From: an uncultured Bacteroidales bacterium
GTDB lineage: Bacteria; Bacteroidota; Bacteroidia; Bacteroidales; Bacteroidaceae
Length of the DNA stretch: 18,234 bases
Direction of reading: 5' to 3'
Assembly (NCBI GenBank): GCA_902783615.1
Contig: CACZRQ010000140.1
Coordinates: forward strand, 1-18,234
This document shows, piece after piece, positions 1-7,388 of this stretch. The translations under genes and the position numbers were made by a program. The notes under the pieces were generated by a model. It did no database searches and was not told the origin of the DNA. It worked only from the letters and a program-made list of their open reading frames with translations. Position 1 is the first letter of the stretch. Each line of letters starts with the position of its first letter.

Positions 1-560
1 AGACCACCCTCCTGCAGATTATGGGCACGCTGGATGCTCCAGATGCAGGACGCGTGCTGATTAATGGGCAGGATGTGTTGAAACTCAAGGAGAAGGAATT
101 ATCGGCTTTCAGGAATCTGCACGTTGGCTTTGTGTTTCAGTTTCATCAGCTGCTTCCTGAATTTACGGCCTTAGAGAATGTGATGATTCCAGCCTTCATA
201 GCTGGCAAGGGCATGCAGGAAGCCAAGCAGGAAGCCATGGAGCTGCTTACTTTCATGGGGTTGCAGGATAGAGCCGAGCATAAGCCAAATGAACTTTCGG
301 GTGGTGAGAAGCAGCGTGTGGCAGTGGCCAGAGCGCTGGTAAATCAGCCTGATGTGGTGCTGGCGGATGAGCCTTCCGGCAGTTTGGATAGCCACAATAA
401 GCAGGAGCTGCACCAACTTTTCTTTGACCTCCGCAACCGTTTTGGCCAAACATTCGTGATTGTGACACATGATGAAAGCCTTGCACAAATGACTGACAGG
501 TCAATCCACATAAAAGACGGGTTAATCTATGAAGCTGAGGTAATGGCTAATGCGTTCTAA
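1..560 (+). CDS. lolD: LolD-like ABC transporter ATP-binding protein, 5' truncated
   Basis: This is the ATPase subunit of a lipoprotein-releasing (LolCDE) or MacB-type ABC transporter, acting on the cytoplasmic face of the inner membrane. The window starts inside the gene. The first two bases are the end of a Lys codon, followed in frame by TTLLQIMGTLD, so the cut falls inside Walker A (GKTT). Visible downstream are the Q-loop region (FVFQFHQLLPEFTALENV), the signature LSGGEKQRVAVARAL, Walker B (VVLADEP, with a D-loop of SGSLD) and the H-loop THD. The FQFHQLLPEFTALENV segment is typical of LolD/MacB ATPases that serve lipoprotein or macrolide exporters. Its permease partner is not in the window. 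The last 39 bases overlap the convergent HhH gene. The ABC call is near certain; LolD rather than another MacB-like ATPase is likely but not proven. Confidence 0.85.
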   Translation, partial: TTLLQIMGTLDAPDAGRVLINGQDVLKLKEKELSAFRNLHVGFVFQFHQLLPEFTALENVMIPAFIAGKGMQEAKQEAMELLTFMGLQDRAEHKPNELSGGEKQRVAVARALVNQPDVVLADEPSGSLDSHNKQELHQLFFDLRNRFGQTFVIVTHDESLAQMTDRSIHIKDGLIYEAEVMANAF

Positions 561-1292
561 CTCCTCCTCGGTAAACTCATCATAGAGGACGAAAGGCTTG
601 AGACTGGTGAGATTACCATGCTTACGGCGGTGTTCCACCAAAGCCTTAGCTTGATAGAAATTAATGTAAGGATGATGACGAAGGCGATCTACGCTGGCAT
701 GATTGATGGGAATCTGACGGATGTCGGCTTCATCGACCTTGAACCAAGACAATAACTTGCTGGCATCTATATTGATTTCCTGCAATTGCTCTACCTGATA
801 AAAACCTCCCAACTGATTGCGGTAATTCACAATCATGTTGGCAATTACAGTGCCTATGCCAGGAATCTTCTTCAACTCGGTGGTATCGGCCTTGTTCAAA
901 TCAACCACTGTTCCAGGCTCATATTTCTCTATCTTTTCATATCGCGGGAGGGTATCCATCAACAAGGAAGGCACGGTGTCCTTTTTCTGATATTCAGGGC
1001 GCTCAGAACGTTGGCGAGGCTGATAAACGGGTCGCTCTGACGATTGCCTCGCAGGATTGTTCCGACGTTCAGCGAGAACCTGCCTACGACTTGCCCGCAA
1101 GCTGTCCTGATGTTGAAGGGAGTCGGCAAAAACCTGTAGTTGAGCTTCATCCATAGGAGAAACTGTTGGCTTATGGGTGTGCTCATAATACAGCGTAGCC
1201 CCTATAGTAATAAAGATAAGGGTAAGCAACACCACAATGGCCCTCTGATCGGCAGGACGATAATAATGGAAATCTTTCAAAAACTGCCACAT
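522..1292 (-). CDS. Membrane-anchored helix-hairpin-helix (ComEA-like) protein
   Basis: This 256-residue protein has one N-terminal membrane segment (about residues 18-36), then a charged, Arg/Gln/Ser-rich linker (about 45-125), then helix-hairpin-helix DNA-binding units. The first unit is the classic ComEA/competence form (residues 130-174, VVDLNKADTTELKKIPGIG with GIG at 145-147). A second, more degenerate unit spans about 194-256 (INHASVDRLRHHPYI). The arrangement suggests a protein tethered in the inner membrane that holds double-stranded DNA, as ComEA does in DNA uptake, but no other competence gene is nearby and the role is inferred. It starts 12 bases after the stop of the sodium symporter, so the two probably share a transcript. 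Its 3' end overlaps the convergent ABC ATPase gene by 39 bases, so no separate terminator fits between them. Confidence 0.8.
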   Translation of the reverse strand: MWQFLKDFHYYRPADQRAIVVLLTLIFITIGATLYYEHTHKPTVSPMDEAQLQVFADSLQHQDSLRASRRQVLAERRNNPARQSSERPVYQPRQRSERPEYQKKDTVPSLLMDTLPRYEKIEKYEPGTVVDLNKADTTELKKIPGIGTVIANMIVNYRNQLGGFYQVEQLQEINIDASKLLSWFKVDEADIRQIPINHASVDRLRHHPYINFYQAKALVEHRRKHGNLTSLKPFVLYDEFTEEELERISHYLSFID

Positions 1293-1304
1293 GAGGCTTC
1301 AAGA

Positions 1305-2669
1305 TTACAGGATTTCCAACTCGTTGATAAACACGAATCCAATGCCGATAGGAGCTACCACACGCAAGATAAACACGATGGCCTTATAGACAAACAAAGG
1401 CAGATGGCCACCACTGTTGAGTTCATCGTGCAGAATCTTCTTGTCAAGATACCATCCCGTAAAGATAGAGATAAAGAATCCACCCAGCGGCAACATCAGT
1501 TTGGCAGTGAGGAAATCGAACACATCGAAGAGGTTCATGCCAAAGATGGTGTATTCCTTGCCAACACCCATAGAGAGAGCACATAAGATACCAATGATGC
1601 TACACATGGAAGTAACGAGCCAAGCGGCTTTTCGACGACTCATCTTGAACTCCTCATGCAAATAAACAGTCACCACCTCATGCATGGAAATGGTAGATGT
1701 CAATGCCGCCAAGGCCAGCAGAAGATAGAAAGCAGTGCTGAGGATATAGGTGAGCCAAGGCAGACCCGCAAAGGCTTGGGTGAGCACATTAGGCAAGGTG
1801 ATGAATACCAGGCTGGGACCCGCATCAGGCTGGATGCCAACGGAGAAGGCCGCTGGGAAGATAATCAATCCTGCCAATATCGCTACCAAACTGTCAATGC
1901 TCGCCACATTGAGGGCTGTCTTGGTGAGGTTGGTATCACTTTGGAAATAAGAAGCGTATGTGCAGAGGCATCCCATACCCAAACTCAGGGAATAGAAGGT
2001 TTGCCCCATGGCCGAAAGCAGCACACCTGAATTCACCTTACTGAAATCGGGTTTAAGTAAGAACTCCAGTCCTGGACCTGAACCTGGTAACAAGATAGAG
2101 CATATCGCCATAATGATGAGCAACACAAAGAGGATGGGCATCAAAATCTTGGCAGAGCGCTCGATGCCTTGCTGTACACCTTTGACAATGATGAAATGGG
2201 TGGCAAACATGAACAAAATCAACCAGAAAACAGGTCGCCATAAATTATCCGTAAAAGAGGTAAACGATGCGGCAAATTCCTCAGGTGTCTTGCCAATGAA
2301 AGTATTGCCAGCAGCCTGCAGGAAATATTCGAGAGTCCAACCAGCCACTACGGCATAATAACTGAGGATGAGGAAGCCTGTGAGCACACCCCATCGGCCA
2401 ACCCACTTCCACTGGGTACCTGGAGCCAAAATCTGATAGGCTCTGGCAGTATTGGAACGCGAGTGGCGACCAATGGTGAACTCAGCAATCATGACAGGGA
2501 TGCCAAAGCACAGGATGCATACAATATAGATAAGAATGAATGCAGCACCACCATCGTTGCCCGTCTGATACGGGAAACGCCAGATGTTGCCTAATCCCAC
2601 AGCCGAACCAGCTGCCGCCAGTATGGCACCTATCTTGCTACCGAAGTTTGCTCTGCTCACATCGCTCAT
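1305..2669 (-). CDS. Neurotransmitter:sodium symporter (NSS/SNF) family transporter
   Basis: This is a sodium-coupled amino-acid (or related amine) symporter of the inner membrane with the LeuT fold. The diagnostic TM1 motif GSAVGLGNIWRFPY lies at residues 21-34, followed by QTGNDGGAAF in the TM1-TM2 region. A further family motif, SLGMGCLCTYASY, lies in the middle of the protein in the TM6-TM7 region. Many other hydrophobic segments give about 11-12 membrane spans, and 454 residues is normal for bacterial members. An open frame extends 27 codons upstream (to 2750). I chose the ATG at 2667-2669 because MSDVSRANFGSKIGAILAAAG is the usual N-terminus, and because a -7 promoter element on this strand lies at 2688-2695, inside the longer version. 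The substrate cannot be read from the sequence. It is probably cotranscribed with the downstream HhH gene. Confidence 0.92.
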   Translation of the reverse strand: MSDVSRANFGSKIGAILAAAGSAVGLGNIWRFPYQTGNDGGAAFILIYIVCILCFGIPVMIAEFTIGRHSRSNTARAYQILAPGTQWKWVGRWGVLTGFLILSYYAVVAGWTLEYFLQAAGNTFIGKTPEEFAASFTSFTDNLWRPVFWLILFMFATHFIIVKGVQQGIERSAKILMPILFVLLIIMAICSILLPGSGPGLEFLLKPDFSKVNSGVLLSAMGQTFYSLSLGMGCLCTYASYFQSDTNLTKTALNVASIDSLVAILAGLIIFPAAFSVGIQPDAGPSLVFITLPNVLTQAFAGLPWLTYILSTAFYLLLALAALTSTISMHEVVTVYLHEEFKMSRRKAAWLVTSMCSIIGILCALSMGVGKEYTIFGMNLFDVFDFLTAKLMLPLGGFFISIFTGWYLDKKILHDELNSGGHLPLFVYKAIVFILRVVAPIGIGFVFINELEIL

Positions 2670-2681
2670 AATTCGAAAATT

Positions 2682-2715
2682 TTGTTGCAAAAATACACAA
2701 AAATTCGTACTTTTG
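2682..2715 (+). promoter_or_regulatory. Bacteroidetes-type promoter for the VanZ-like gene
   Basis: TACTTTTG at 2708-2715 matches the Bacteroidetes -7 consensus TAnnTTTG exactly. TTG at 2685-2687 lies 20 bases upstream, the usual -33 spacing. The start codon follows 22 bases later, giving a short leader. Confidence 0.7.
2688..2695 (-). promoter_or_regulatory. -7 element for the symporter-HhH unit
   Basis: Read on the minus strand this is TATTTTTG, a full match to TAnnTTTG, 18 bases before the chosen symporter start at 2669. I see no good -33 TTG on this strand. It lies inside the spacer of the plus-strand promoter, so both polymerases would cover the same 35 bases. Confidence 0.5.
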
Positions 2716-2737
2716 CGCCGGTTTAGAAAAGATTTTA

Positions 2738-3154
2738 ATGATGAAAGCATTTATTCGACGTTATCCGCTCTCTATAGCCATCATTTTGTTGGTTACTTTC
2801 CTATCGTTTTTCAAACCGCCAAAAACAGAGATGGATCATGTGCCTGGTATTGATAAATTGGTGCATACAGCCATGTATTTCGTGATGGCAGGCTTGCTGT
2901 GGTGGGAGTTTTTCCGTGGCAAAAAGAAGACTGGTGCACCCATGTGGCATGCTTGGGTGGGAGCATTCCTCTGTCCGCTGATTTATGGTGGCATGGTGGA
3001 GTTGCTACAAGAGTATTGCACATCACACCGTGGCGGCGAATGGCTGGACTTCGCCGCCAACTCAGCTGGAGTGATACTTGTAGCAATTGTAGTGAAGATA
3101 ATAACAGCTCATAATAACTGTCAATCATCAAAGCAGCTCGGGCAAGGTAAATAG
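2738..3154 (+). CDS. VanZ-like family small membrane protein
   Basis: This 138-residue inner-membrane protein carries the VanZ-like pattern: membrane segments at about 11-26, 44-58, 71-90 and 108-122, an early DK..H (D39-H43, DKLVHTAMYF), then E88-x-x-Q91, R98 and D104 followed by AN (107-108) and G111. VanZ itself gives low-level teicoplanin resistance. Most family members, including those in Bacteroidetes, have no known job, so only the family name is assigned. Two ATGs are adjacent at 2738 and 2741 and either may be used. The 3' end overlaps convergent murF by 27 bases. The neighbouring cell-wall gene fits an envelope role but does not prove one. Confidence 0.8.
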   Translation: MMKAFIRRYPLSIAIILLVTFLSFFKPPKTEMDHVPGIDKLVHTAMYFVMAGLLWWEFFRGKKKTGAPMWHAWVGAFLCPLIYGGMVELLQEYCTSHRGGEWLDFAANSAGVILVAIVVKIITAHNNCQSSKQLGQGK

Positions 3155-4453
3155 CTTGGTGCCATTCGATCCCTTGATAAGGATGGTTTTGCTTTGTGGT
3201 GGATTGGACTTGATTACCTCAGTCAGGGCATTCACATCAGGGTAACAAGGGAAGGAGGTTCCTGTCTTGATAAATTCCTCGCCTACCAACACAACATCTT
3301 GAAAACCATAGTCATGAATGAGTTTCACAATCTTCCGGTGCTCATTCAGGCTATCCTCTCCCAACTCTCGCATTTCTCCCAATATCAACATCTTATTATC
3401 AGCCTCTATGTTATGGAAATTGTCGAGGGCAGCTTGCATACTGGTGGGGTTGGCATTGTAAGCATCTACAATAAGGGTGTTGCGTTCTGTCTTGGTAAGC
3501 TGAGAACGGTTATTATGGGGTTCATAGTTCTCCAAGGCAGCGTTAATATCGCTTACAGCCACACCGAATTTCAAACCAATGGTAATGGCAGCCAGCATGT
3601 TAGGGAGGTTATAAGTACCAATTAATTGGCTATTGACGATTGACGATTGAAAATTATTCTCTGTCCACTGAAAATGAAGCATTGCGGTATGATCAACAAC
3701 CTGTCCTTTTACACGAGCCAAGGGAGAGCGCTCGCCATAGAACGTAAGGCGAGTGATGCCTCGTTCTTGCACCATCTGCATCAAATCATCGCTATCGGCA
3801 TTCACAATCAACTCTCCATCAGTAGCTTTAATGAAATCGTATAGCTCACCTTTGGTGCGTTTCACCCCTTCGAACGAGCCGAAGCCTTGCAGATGGGCAC
3901 GACCCACATTGGTAATCAGGCCGATGTTGGGCTCGCACACGCCTACCAACTCCTGGATATCACCTGGATGGCTGGCTCCCATCTCGACGATGGCAATATC
4001 GTGTTCAGGCTTCAATCGCAGCACAGTAAGGGGCACACCTATGCTATTGTTCAGATTGCCTTGGGTATAGAGCACATTGTATTTCTTTGATAAAACAGCG
4101 GCAGTAAGCTCCTTGGTGGTGGTTTTGCCATTCGTGCCAGTGATACCAATCACTGGGATTCCATGGGGGTTGGCCTCTGTCTTACCCAACTGACGACGGT
4201 GGAAGTTGGCCAACTGCTGCAAGGTTCTCAAACAATCGTCCACCAACACATAACGAGGATCGCCTGCAGGCAGGTATGCAGCCTCGTCAATCACCACATA
4301 CTTGCACCCTGCTTCCAAAGCCTTGCTGGCGAAAGCATTACCATTGAAGTTAGCACCTTTGAGGGCGATAAACATTGAGTCTTTCGGACAATTACGGCTG
4401 TCGGTTGTCACACAACTGCACACTTGAAAAAGCTGGTAAAGATTTTCTATCAT
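3128..4453 (-). CDS. murF: UDP-N-acetylmuramoyl-tripeptide--D-alanyl-D-alanine ligase MurF
   Basis: MurF is the cytoplasmic ATP-dependent ligase that adds D-Ala-D-Ala to UDP-MurNAc-tripeptide, the last soluble step of peptidoglycan precursor synthesis. The N-terminal substrate-binding domain contains TTDSR (16-20) and FIALKG (28-33). The ATPase domain has GTNGKTT (106-112), the VEMGA segment (157-161) and TNVGRAHL (181-188). The C-terminal domain has NNRSQ (314-318), DAYNANPTSM (330-339) and LGEMRELG (358-365). Length (441) is typical. Residues about 268-274 (FQSSIVN) are encoded by copies of a heptamer repeat also found between genes elsewhere in the window. The family's conserved GTYNLPN-type segment follows directly (279-285), so the repeat sits in a loop before it. 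The gene starts at an ATG 22 bases from a -7 element. Confidence 0.96.
   Translation of the reverse strand: MIENLYQLFQVCSCVTTDSRNCPKDSMFIALKGANFNGNAFASKALEAGCKYVVIDEAAYLPAGDPRYVLVDDCLRTLQQLANFHRRQLGKTEANPHGIPVIGITGTNGKTTTKELTAAVLSKKYNVLYTQGNLNNSIGVPLTVLRLKPEHDIAIVEMGASHPGDIQELVGVCEPNIGLITNVGRAHLQGFGSFEGVKRTKGELYDFIKATDGELIVNADSDDLMQMVQERGITRLTFYGERSPLARVKGQVVDHTAMLHFQWTENNFQSSIVNSQLIGTYNLPNMLAAITIGLKFGVAVSDINAALENYEPHNNRSQLTKTERNTLIVDAYNANPTSMQAALDNFHNIEADNKMLILGEMRELGEDSLNEHRKIVKLIHDYGFQDVVLVGEEFIKTGTSFPCYPDVNALTEVIKSNPPQSKTILIKGSNGTKLFTLPELL
3632..3652. repeat. ATTGACG heptamer repeat inside murF
   Basis: Two exact tandem copies of ATTGACG (3632-3638, 3639-3645) and a third imperfect one (ATTGAAA) lie inside murF. 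Being 21 bases long, the insert keeps the frame and encodes about residues 268-274. The same heptamer forms a longer intergenic array at 11821-11855. Confidence 0.75.
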
Positions 4454-4475
4454 AAATTCTTCTCGTTATTTTATG

Positions 4476-4483
4476 CAAAAGTA
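4476..4483 (-). promoter_or_regulatory. -7 element for murF
   Basis: On the minus strand this reads TACTTTTG, a full match to TAnnTTTG, 22 bases before the murF ATG. The nearest CAA (minus-strand TTG, at 4508) is 24 bases away, longer than the usual spacing. Confidence 0.55.
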
Positions 4484-4495
4484 ACCTTTTTTTCG

Positions 4496-4503
4496 TACAT
4501 TTG
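4496..4503 (+). promoter_or_regulatory. -7 element for the folP-dacA operon
   Basis: TACATTTG matches TAnnTTTG exactly and ends 21 bases before the folP ATG at 4525. A weak -33 (TATG at 4472-4475) lies 20 bases upstream. This element also argues against any folP start at or before 4501. It faces the murF -7 element with only 12 bases between them. Confidence 0.6.
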
Positions 4504-4524
4504 TATTCAAAATCACAGAAAGTT

Positions 4525-5376
4525 ATGTTTACGGGTACAATAAATATCAACGGAACACTCATGGACCTGTCGATTCCTAAAGTGATGGGCATTGTGAACC
4601 TGACACCTGACTCGTTTTTCGAAGGTAGCAGAACACCTCAGGAAGAGGAGGTGGAAAAGAGAGTGAGACAGCTACTTGCTGAGGGTGCCGACATCTTGGA
4701 TGTGGGAGCTTATTCCACTCGTCCAGGAGCAGCAGATGTGCCTGTAGATGAAGAGATAAGACGTTTGCGAAAAGGACTCGCTGCATTGCGGAGGGTAGCC
4801 CCCAACGCTGTGATATCGGTAGATACTTTCAGGGCGGATGTGGCAAAGATGTGCATCGAAGAATATGGAGTGGCGATGGTGAACGACATCTCAGGTGGAG
4901 ATGCCGATCCACACATGATAGATGCCGTTGCTTACGCGCGCGTACCATATATTATTGTGCACATGCAGGGAACTCCGCAGACCATGCAGCAAGCACCTCA
5001 CTACGACAACGTAGTGAAAGAGGTGATGGTTCAGTTGGCAGAGAAAGTGAGAAGGCTGCATGAACGTGAGGTAAACGATGTAATCTTAGACCCAGGCTTT
5101 GGCTTTGGTAAGACCTTGGAGCACAACTTCGAGTTGTTGGCGCACTTAGATGCATTCGACATCTTCGAGTTGCCGCTATTAGTGGGACTCTCTCGCAAAT
5201 CGATGGTGTATAAAACGCTGGACATCACGCCAGCAGAAGCACTGAATGGTACTACGGTTTTGCACACCTTGGCTTTGAGCAAAGGAGCCAACATCTTGCG
5301 GGTGCACGATGTGAAGGAAGCTGTGGAAGCCATCAAGCTTTGGCAGATGGTAAAGAAATATGAAAATGAAAACTGA
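4525..5376 (+). CDS. folP: Dihydropteroate synthase
   Basis: FolP condenses 6-hydroxymethyl-7,8-dihydropterin diphosphate with p-aminobenzoate to make dihydropteroate in folate synthesis, and is the sulfonamide target. The family blocks are in order along a TIM barrel: VMGIVNLTPDSFFEGSR (20-36), DILDVGAYSTRPGA (57-69, the flexible pABA loop), ISVDTFRADVA (97-107), VNDISGG (119-125), HMQGTP (146-151), DPGFGFGKT (189-197), LVGLSRKS (219-226) and the closing RVHDV (259-263). The predicted 283 residues is a normal length. I chose the ATG at 4525 over an upstream TTG at 4501 because the latter overlaps the -7 promoter element. dacA follows after 7 bases, so the two genes form an operon. Confidence 0.95.
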   Translation: MFTGTININGTLMDLSIPKVMGIVNLTPDSFFEGSRTPQEEEVEKRVRQLLAEGADILDVGAYSTRPGAADVPVDEEIRRLRKGLAALRRVAPNAVISVDTFRADVAKMCIEEYGVAMVNDISGGDADPHMIDAVAYARVPYIIVHMQGTPQTMQQAPHYDNVVKEVMVQLAEKVRRLHEREVNDVILDPGFGFGKTLEHNFELLAHLDAFDIFELPLLVGLSRKSMVYKTLDITPAEALNGTTVLHTLALSKGANILRVHDVKEAVEAIKLWQMVKKYENEN

Positions 5377-5383
5377 TTAAGAT

Positions 5384-6145
5384 ATGTTTTTCCAATTTGG
5401 CATTAAGGATTTTATTGACATCCTGCTGGTAGCAACGTTGCTGTACTACCTGTATAAACTGATGAAATCGACAGGCTCGATGAAAGTGTTTACGGGCTTG
5501 CTGATTTTCGTGCTCTCTTGGCTGGTGGTGACCCAGGTATTGGAAATGAGATTGTTGGGATCAATCTTCGACAAGTTAATCAGCGTGGGTGTGCTGGCCA
5601 TCATCGTACTGTTTCAGGAGGAGATACGTCATTTTCTATTCTCGTTGGGCTCGCACCATAGTGCCCGCGCCTTAGTGAAGCTATTTTCATGGGGCAAAGA
5701 CAAAGTCAGTACGCATGAGGATGTGTTGCCCATTGTGATGGCCTGTTTGAGTATGGCAAAGGGAAAGGTGGGCGCACTGATTGTGATGGAACGCAATGTG
5801 CCTCTAGATAATATTGTTCGCACAGGCGACACGATTGATGCCAATGTAAACCAGCGTTTGATTGAGAATATCTTCTTCAAGAACAGTCCGTTGCACGATG
5901 GAGCGATGGTGATTAGCAACAAACGCATCAAGGCGGCAGGTTGCATCCTGCCCGTCTCGCACGACCTGGATATCCCAAAGGAGTTAGGGTTGAGACATAG
6001 AGCCGGCATGGGCATCTCGCAAGAGACTGATGCTATGGCGATAATCGTGAGCGAAGAAACAGGAAGCATCTCCGTTGCCTACAAGGGTGAGTTTCACTTG
6101 AAGCTGAATGCCGAAGAGCTGGAGAGTCTGCTAATCAGTGAATAA
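5384..6145 (+). CDS. dacA: Diadenylate cyclase (CdaA/DacA)
   Basis: This membrane enzyme makes the second messenger cyclic di-AMP from two ATP. Three N-terminal membrane segments (about 10-25, 36-53 and 61-77) are followed by the cytosolic DAC domain. Its active-site motifs are intact: DGA at 172-174 (HDGAMVI) and RHR at 204-206 (LGLRHRAGMGIS), with SEETG at 223-227. Length (253) is close to known CdaA proteins. It starts 7 bases after folP and is clearly cotranscribed with it. In Firmicutes the usual partners are cdaR and glmM; neither is here, so the regulator, if any, is elsewhere. A strong hairpin follows the stop immediately. Confidence 0.95.
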   Translation: MFFQFGIKDFIDILLVATLLYYLYKLMKSTGSMKVFTGLLIFVLSWLVVTQVLEMRLLGSIFDKLISVGVLAIIVLFQEEIRHFLFSLGSHHSARALVKLFSWGKDKVSTHEDVLPIVMACLSMAKGKVGALIVMERNVPLDNIVRTGDTIDANVNQRLIENIFFKNSPLHDGAMVISNKRIKAAGCILPVSHDLDIPKELGLRHRAGMGISQETDAMAIIVSEETGSISVAYKGEFHLKLNAEELESLLISE

Positions 6146-6179
6146 AATAAAAGGATGTGCAATCGCACATCCTTTTATT
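6146..6179. terminator. Bidirectional intrinsic terminator after dacA
   Basis: A perfect 15-bp stem (6146-6160 with 6165-6179) closes on a 4-base AATC loop. The arms begin AATAAAAGG and end CCTTTTATT, giving an A-rich and a T-rich flank, so it can stop dacA from the left and the lipoprotein gene (stop at 6193) from the right. Confidence 0.85.
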
Positions 6180-6192
6180 CTTTAAGAGAAGT

Positions 6193-7275
6193 TTAGCGAG
6201 TACGCGTGCGGCTTCTGGTTGGAGTAGCAGTATTGGTGTTGCTGCTACTTGAGCTGCTGCTCGAAGAGTTGCTACGCACACGGGTTGAAGTGGTGCTACT
6301 CTGCTGAGTAGTGCTCGAAGTGTTGTTGTTGCTACGCACACGGGTTGAGGTAGTACCACTCTGCTGAGTTGTTGTGCCCGAAGTGTTGTTGTTGCTGCGA
6401 ACACGAGAGCGAGTAGTGGTAGTGGTTGGCGTGGTATTCGTCTGCGTATTAGTAGCTCCATTGTTGTTGCTGCGAACACGGGTACGAGTACCAGTCGTGG
6501 TAGGGGTGTTGCTGCTGCCCGTGGTTCCACTGCTACGAACGGCTGAACCGTTGTTATTGTTGTTGCGAACAGTGGTGCTGTTGCCAGTACGGGTGCGGGT
6601 AGAAGTGCCAGTGCTGTTGCCATTGGTGGTGGTAGTGTTGCTCCTCACTGCGTTCAGGTTTGGGTTCACACGTACAGCATCCACCTTCTGGTTAGCAGCC
6701 TTAGCGTCAGAACGTACACGGGTTTCAAACACGCTATAGTTCTGGTTGCCCACGATCGACTTCACGCTGCGGGTATATTCCCTAGCGGCAGCCTGCAGGT
6801 CGCGCTCGGTCATATCTACGCTATAGTCAGAGCGATAGCCACCCTGTCCACGGCCGTAGTAGTTACCATAGCCATTGCCATATCCCCCGTTATATGGTGG
6901 GCGGTTAGGTCCGCCATAGTAACCAGGACCAACTGGATTACGGCGTGGTGCTGGAGGAAGAGGTGCAAAGTTGTAGTAACCAAAGCTGTAGTTCGGCATG
7001 CTGTGGAAGATGTAGAAGTACCTTCTGTTCAACTCCAGCAAGCGAGCAGCACGAGCACGATCGAGAGCCATTTCCAGCACCATGCGATTGGTGATGGCAT
7101 CGATTACGCTGGCTTCGTAGATATAGCTATAGCCGTTATTGATGATAATATATTCCTTAGTATAGTCATAGCCATAGTCACTATATCCATAGCCATCATA
7201 GGTGTCATAAGGGGTAACGCATCCCGTGAGGGTGAAAGCGAAACCCATAGCGAATGCAAATAAAATCTTCTTCAT
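6193..7275 (-). CDS. Lipoprotein with Tyr/Gly-rich middle and Ser/Thr/Asn/Arg repeat tail
   Basis: I do not recognise a family. The 360-residue product has a lipoprotein signal peptide ending in the lipobox LTGC (cysteine 19), so it should be lipid-anchored in the envelope. A Tyr/Asp/Gly-rich stretch follows (about 20-50), then a more ordinary region with a helix rich in Ala/Arg (about 55-80), then a Pro/Gly/Tyr/Asn-rich segment (about 105-150). A short conserved-looking helical part follows (MTERDLQAAAREYTRSV, about 155-172). The last about 160 residues are almost only S, T, N, R, G, Q and V, built from repeats with the core RVRSNNN. The tail is highly basic and probably disordered, and might interact with cell wall, DNA or surface polymer; this is speculation. 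No clean -7 element is visible upstream. Confidence 0.75.
   Translation of the reverse strand: MKKILFAFAMGFAFTLTGCVTPYDTYDGYGYSDYGYDYTKEYIIINNGYSYIYEASVIDAITNRMVLEMALDRARAARLLELNRRYFYIFHSMPNYSFGYYNFAPLPPAPRRNPVGPGYYGGPNRPPYNGGYGNGYGNYYGRGQGGYRSDYSVDMTERDLQAAAREYTRSVKSIVGNQNYSVFETRVRSDAKAANQKVDAVRVNPNLNAVRSNTTTTNGNSTGTSTRTRTGNSTTVRNNNNNGSAVRSSGTTGSSNTPTTTGTRTRVRSNNNGATNTQTNTTPTTTTTRSRVRSNNNTSGTTTQQSGTTSTRVRSNNNTSSTTQQSSTTSTRVRSNSSSSSSSSSNTNTATPTRSRTRTR
6268..6490 (-). repeat. In-frame tandem repeats coding RVRSNNN units
   Basis: Four near-identical blocks each begin (plus strand) GTTGCTRCGMACAC, at 6268, 6328, 6391 and 6466. The spacing is 60, 63 and 75 bases (20, 21 and 25 codons), always a multiple of three. 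The first two blocks differ at only a few positions, which suggests recent duplication and a length that may vary between strains. Confidence 0.75.
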
Positions 7276-7332
7276 AGTCTTACCCTTTCCTTACTTTAAA
7301 TGGTTATTCGTTTATTAGATAATGAGAGGGAA

Positions 7333-7374
7333 ATAAAAATACTGCGCAAGAATTTGCATTTTCTTGCGCAGTAT
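7333..7374 (-). terminator. Intrinsic terminator of pta-ackA
   Basis: A perfect 14-bp stem (7339-7352 with 7361-7374, core ACTGCGCAAGAA) has an 8-base loop. On the minus strand it is followed by ATTTTTATTT-type T-rich sequence, 15 bases after the ackA stop. Confidence 0.85.
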
Positions 7375-7388
7375 GACACTATATTGCC

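Noticed and set aside
2670..2750. A 27-codon N-terminal extension of the symporter
   Set aside because: It contains the putative promoter of the gene itself and reads as non-family sequence before the conserved MSDVSRANFGSK start.
4501..4524. A TTG start extending folP by eight codons
   Set aside because: It overlaps the -7 element TACATTTG, and the ATG at 4525 gives a normal DHPS N-terminus.
6135..6739. Low-complexity open frames (Leu/Val/Ala-rich) in other frames of the repeat lipoprotein
   Set aside because: They are by-products of the repeat sequence; the minus frame with start, lipobox and stop next to a terminator is the credible one.
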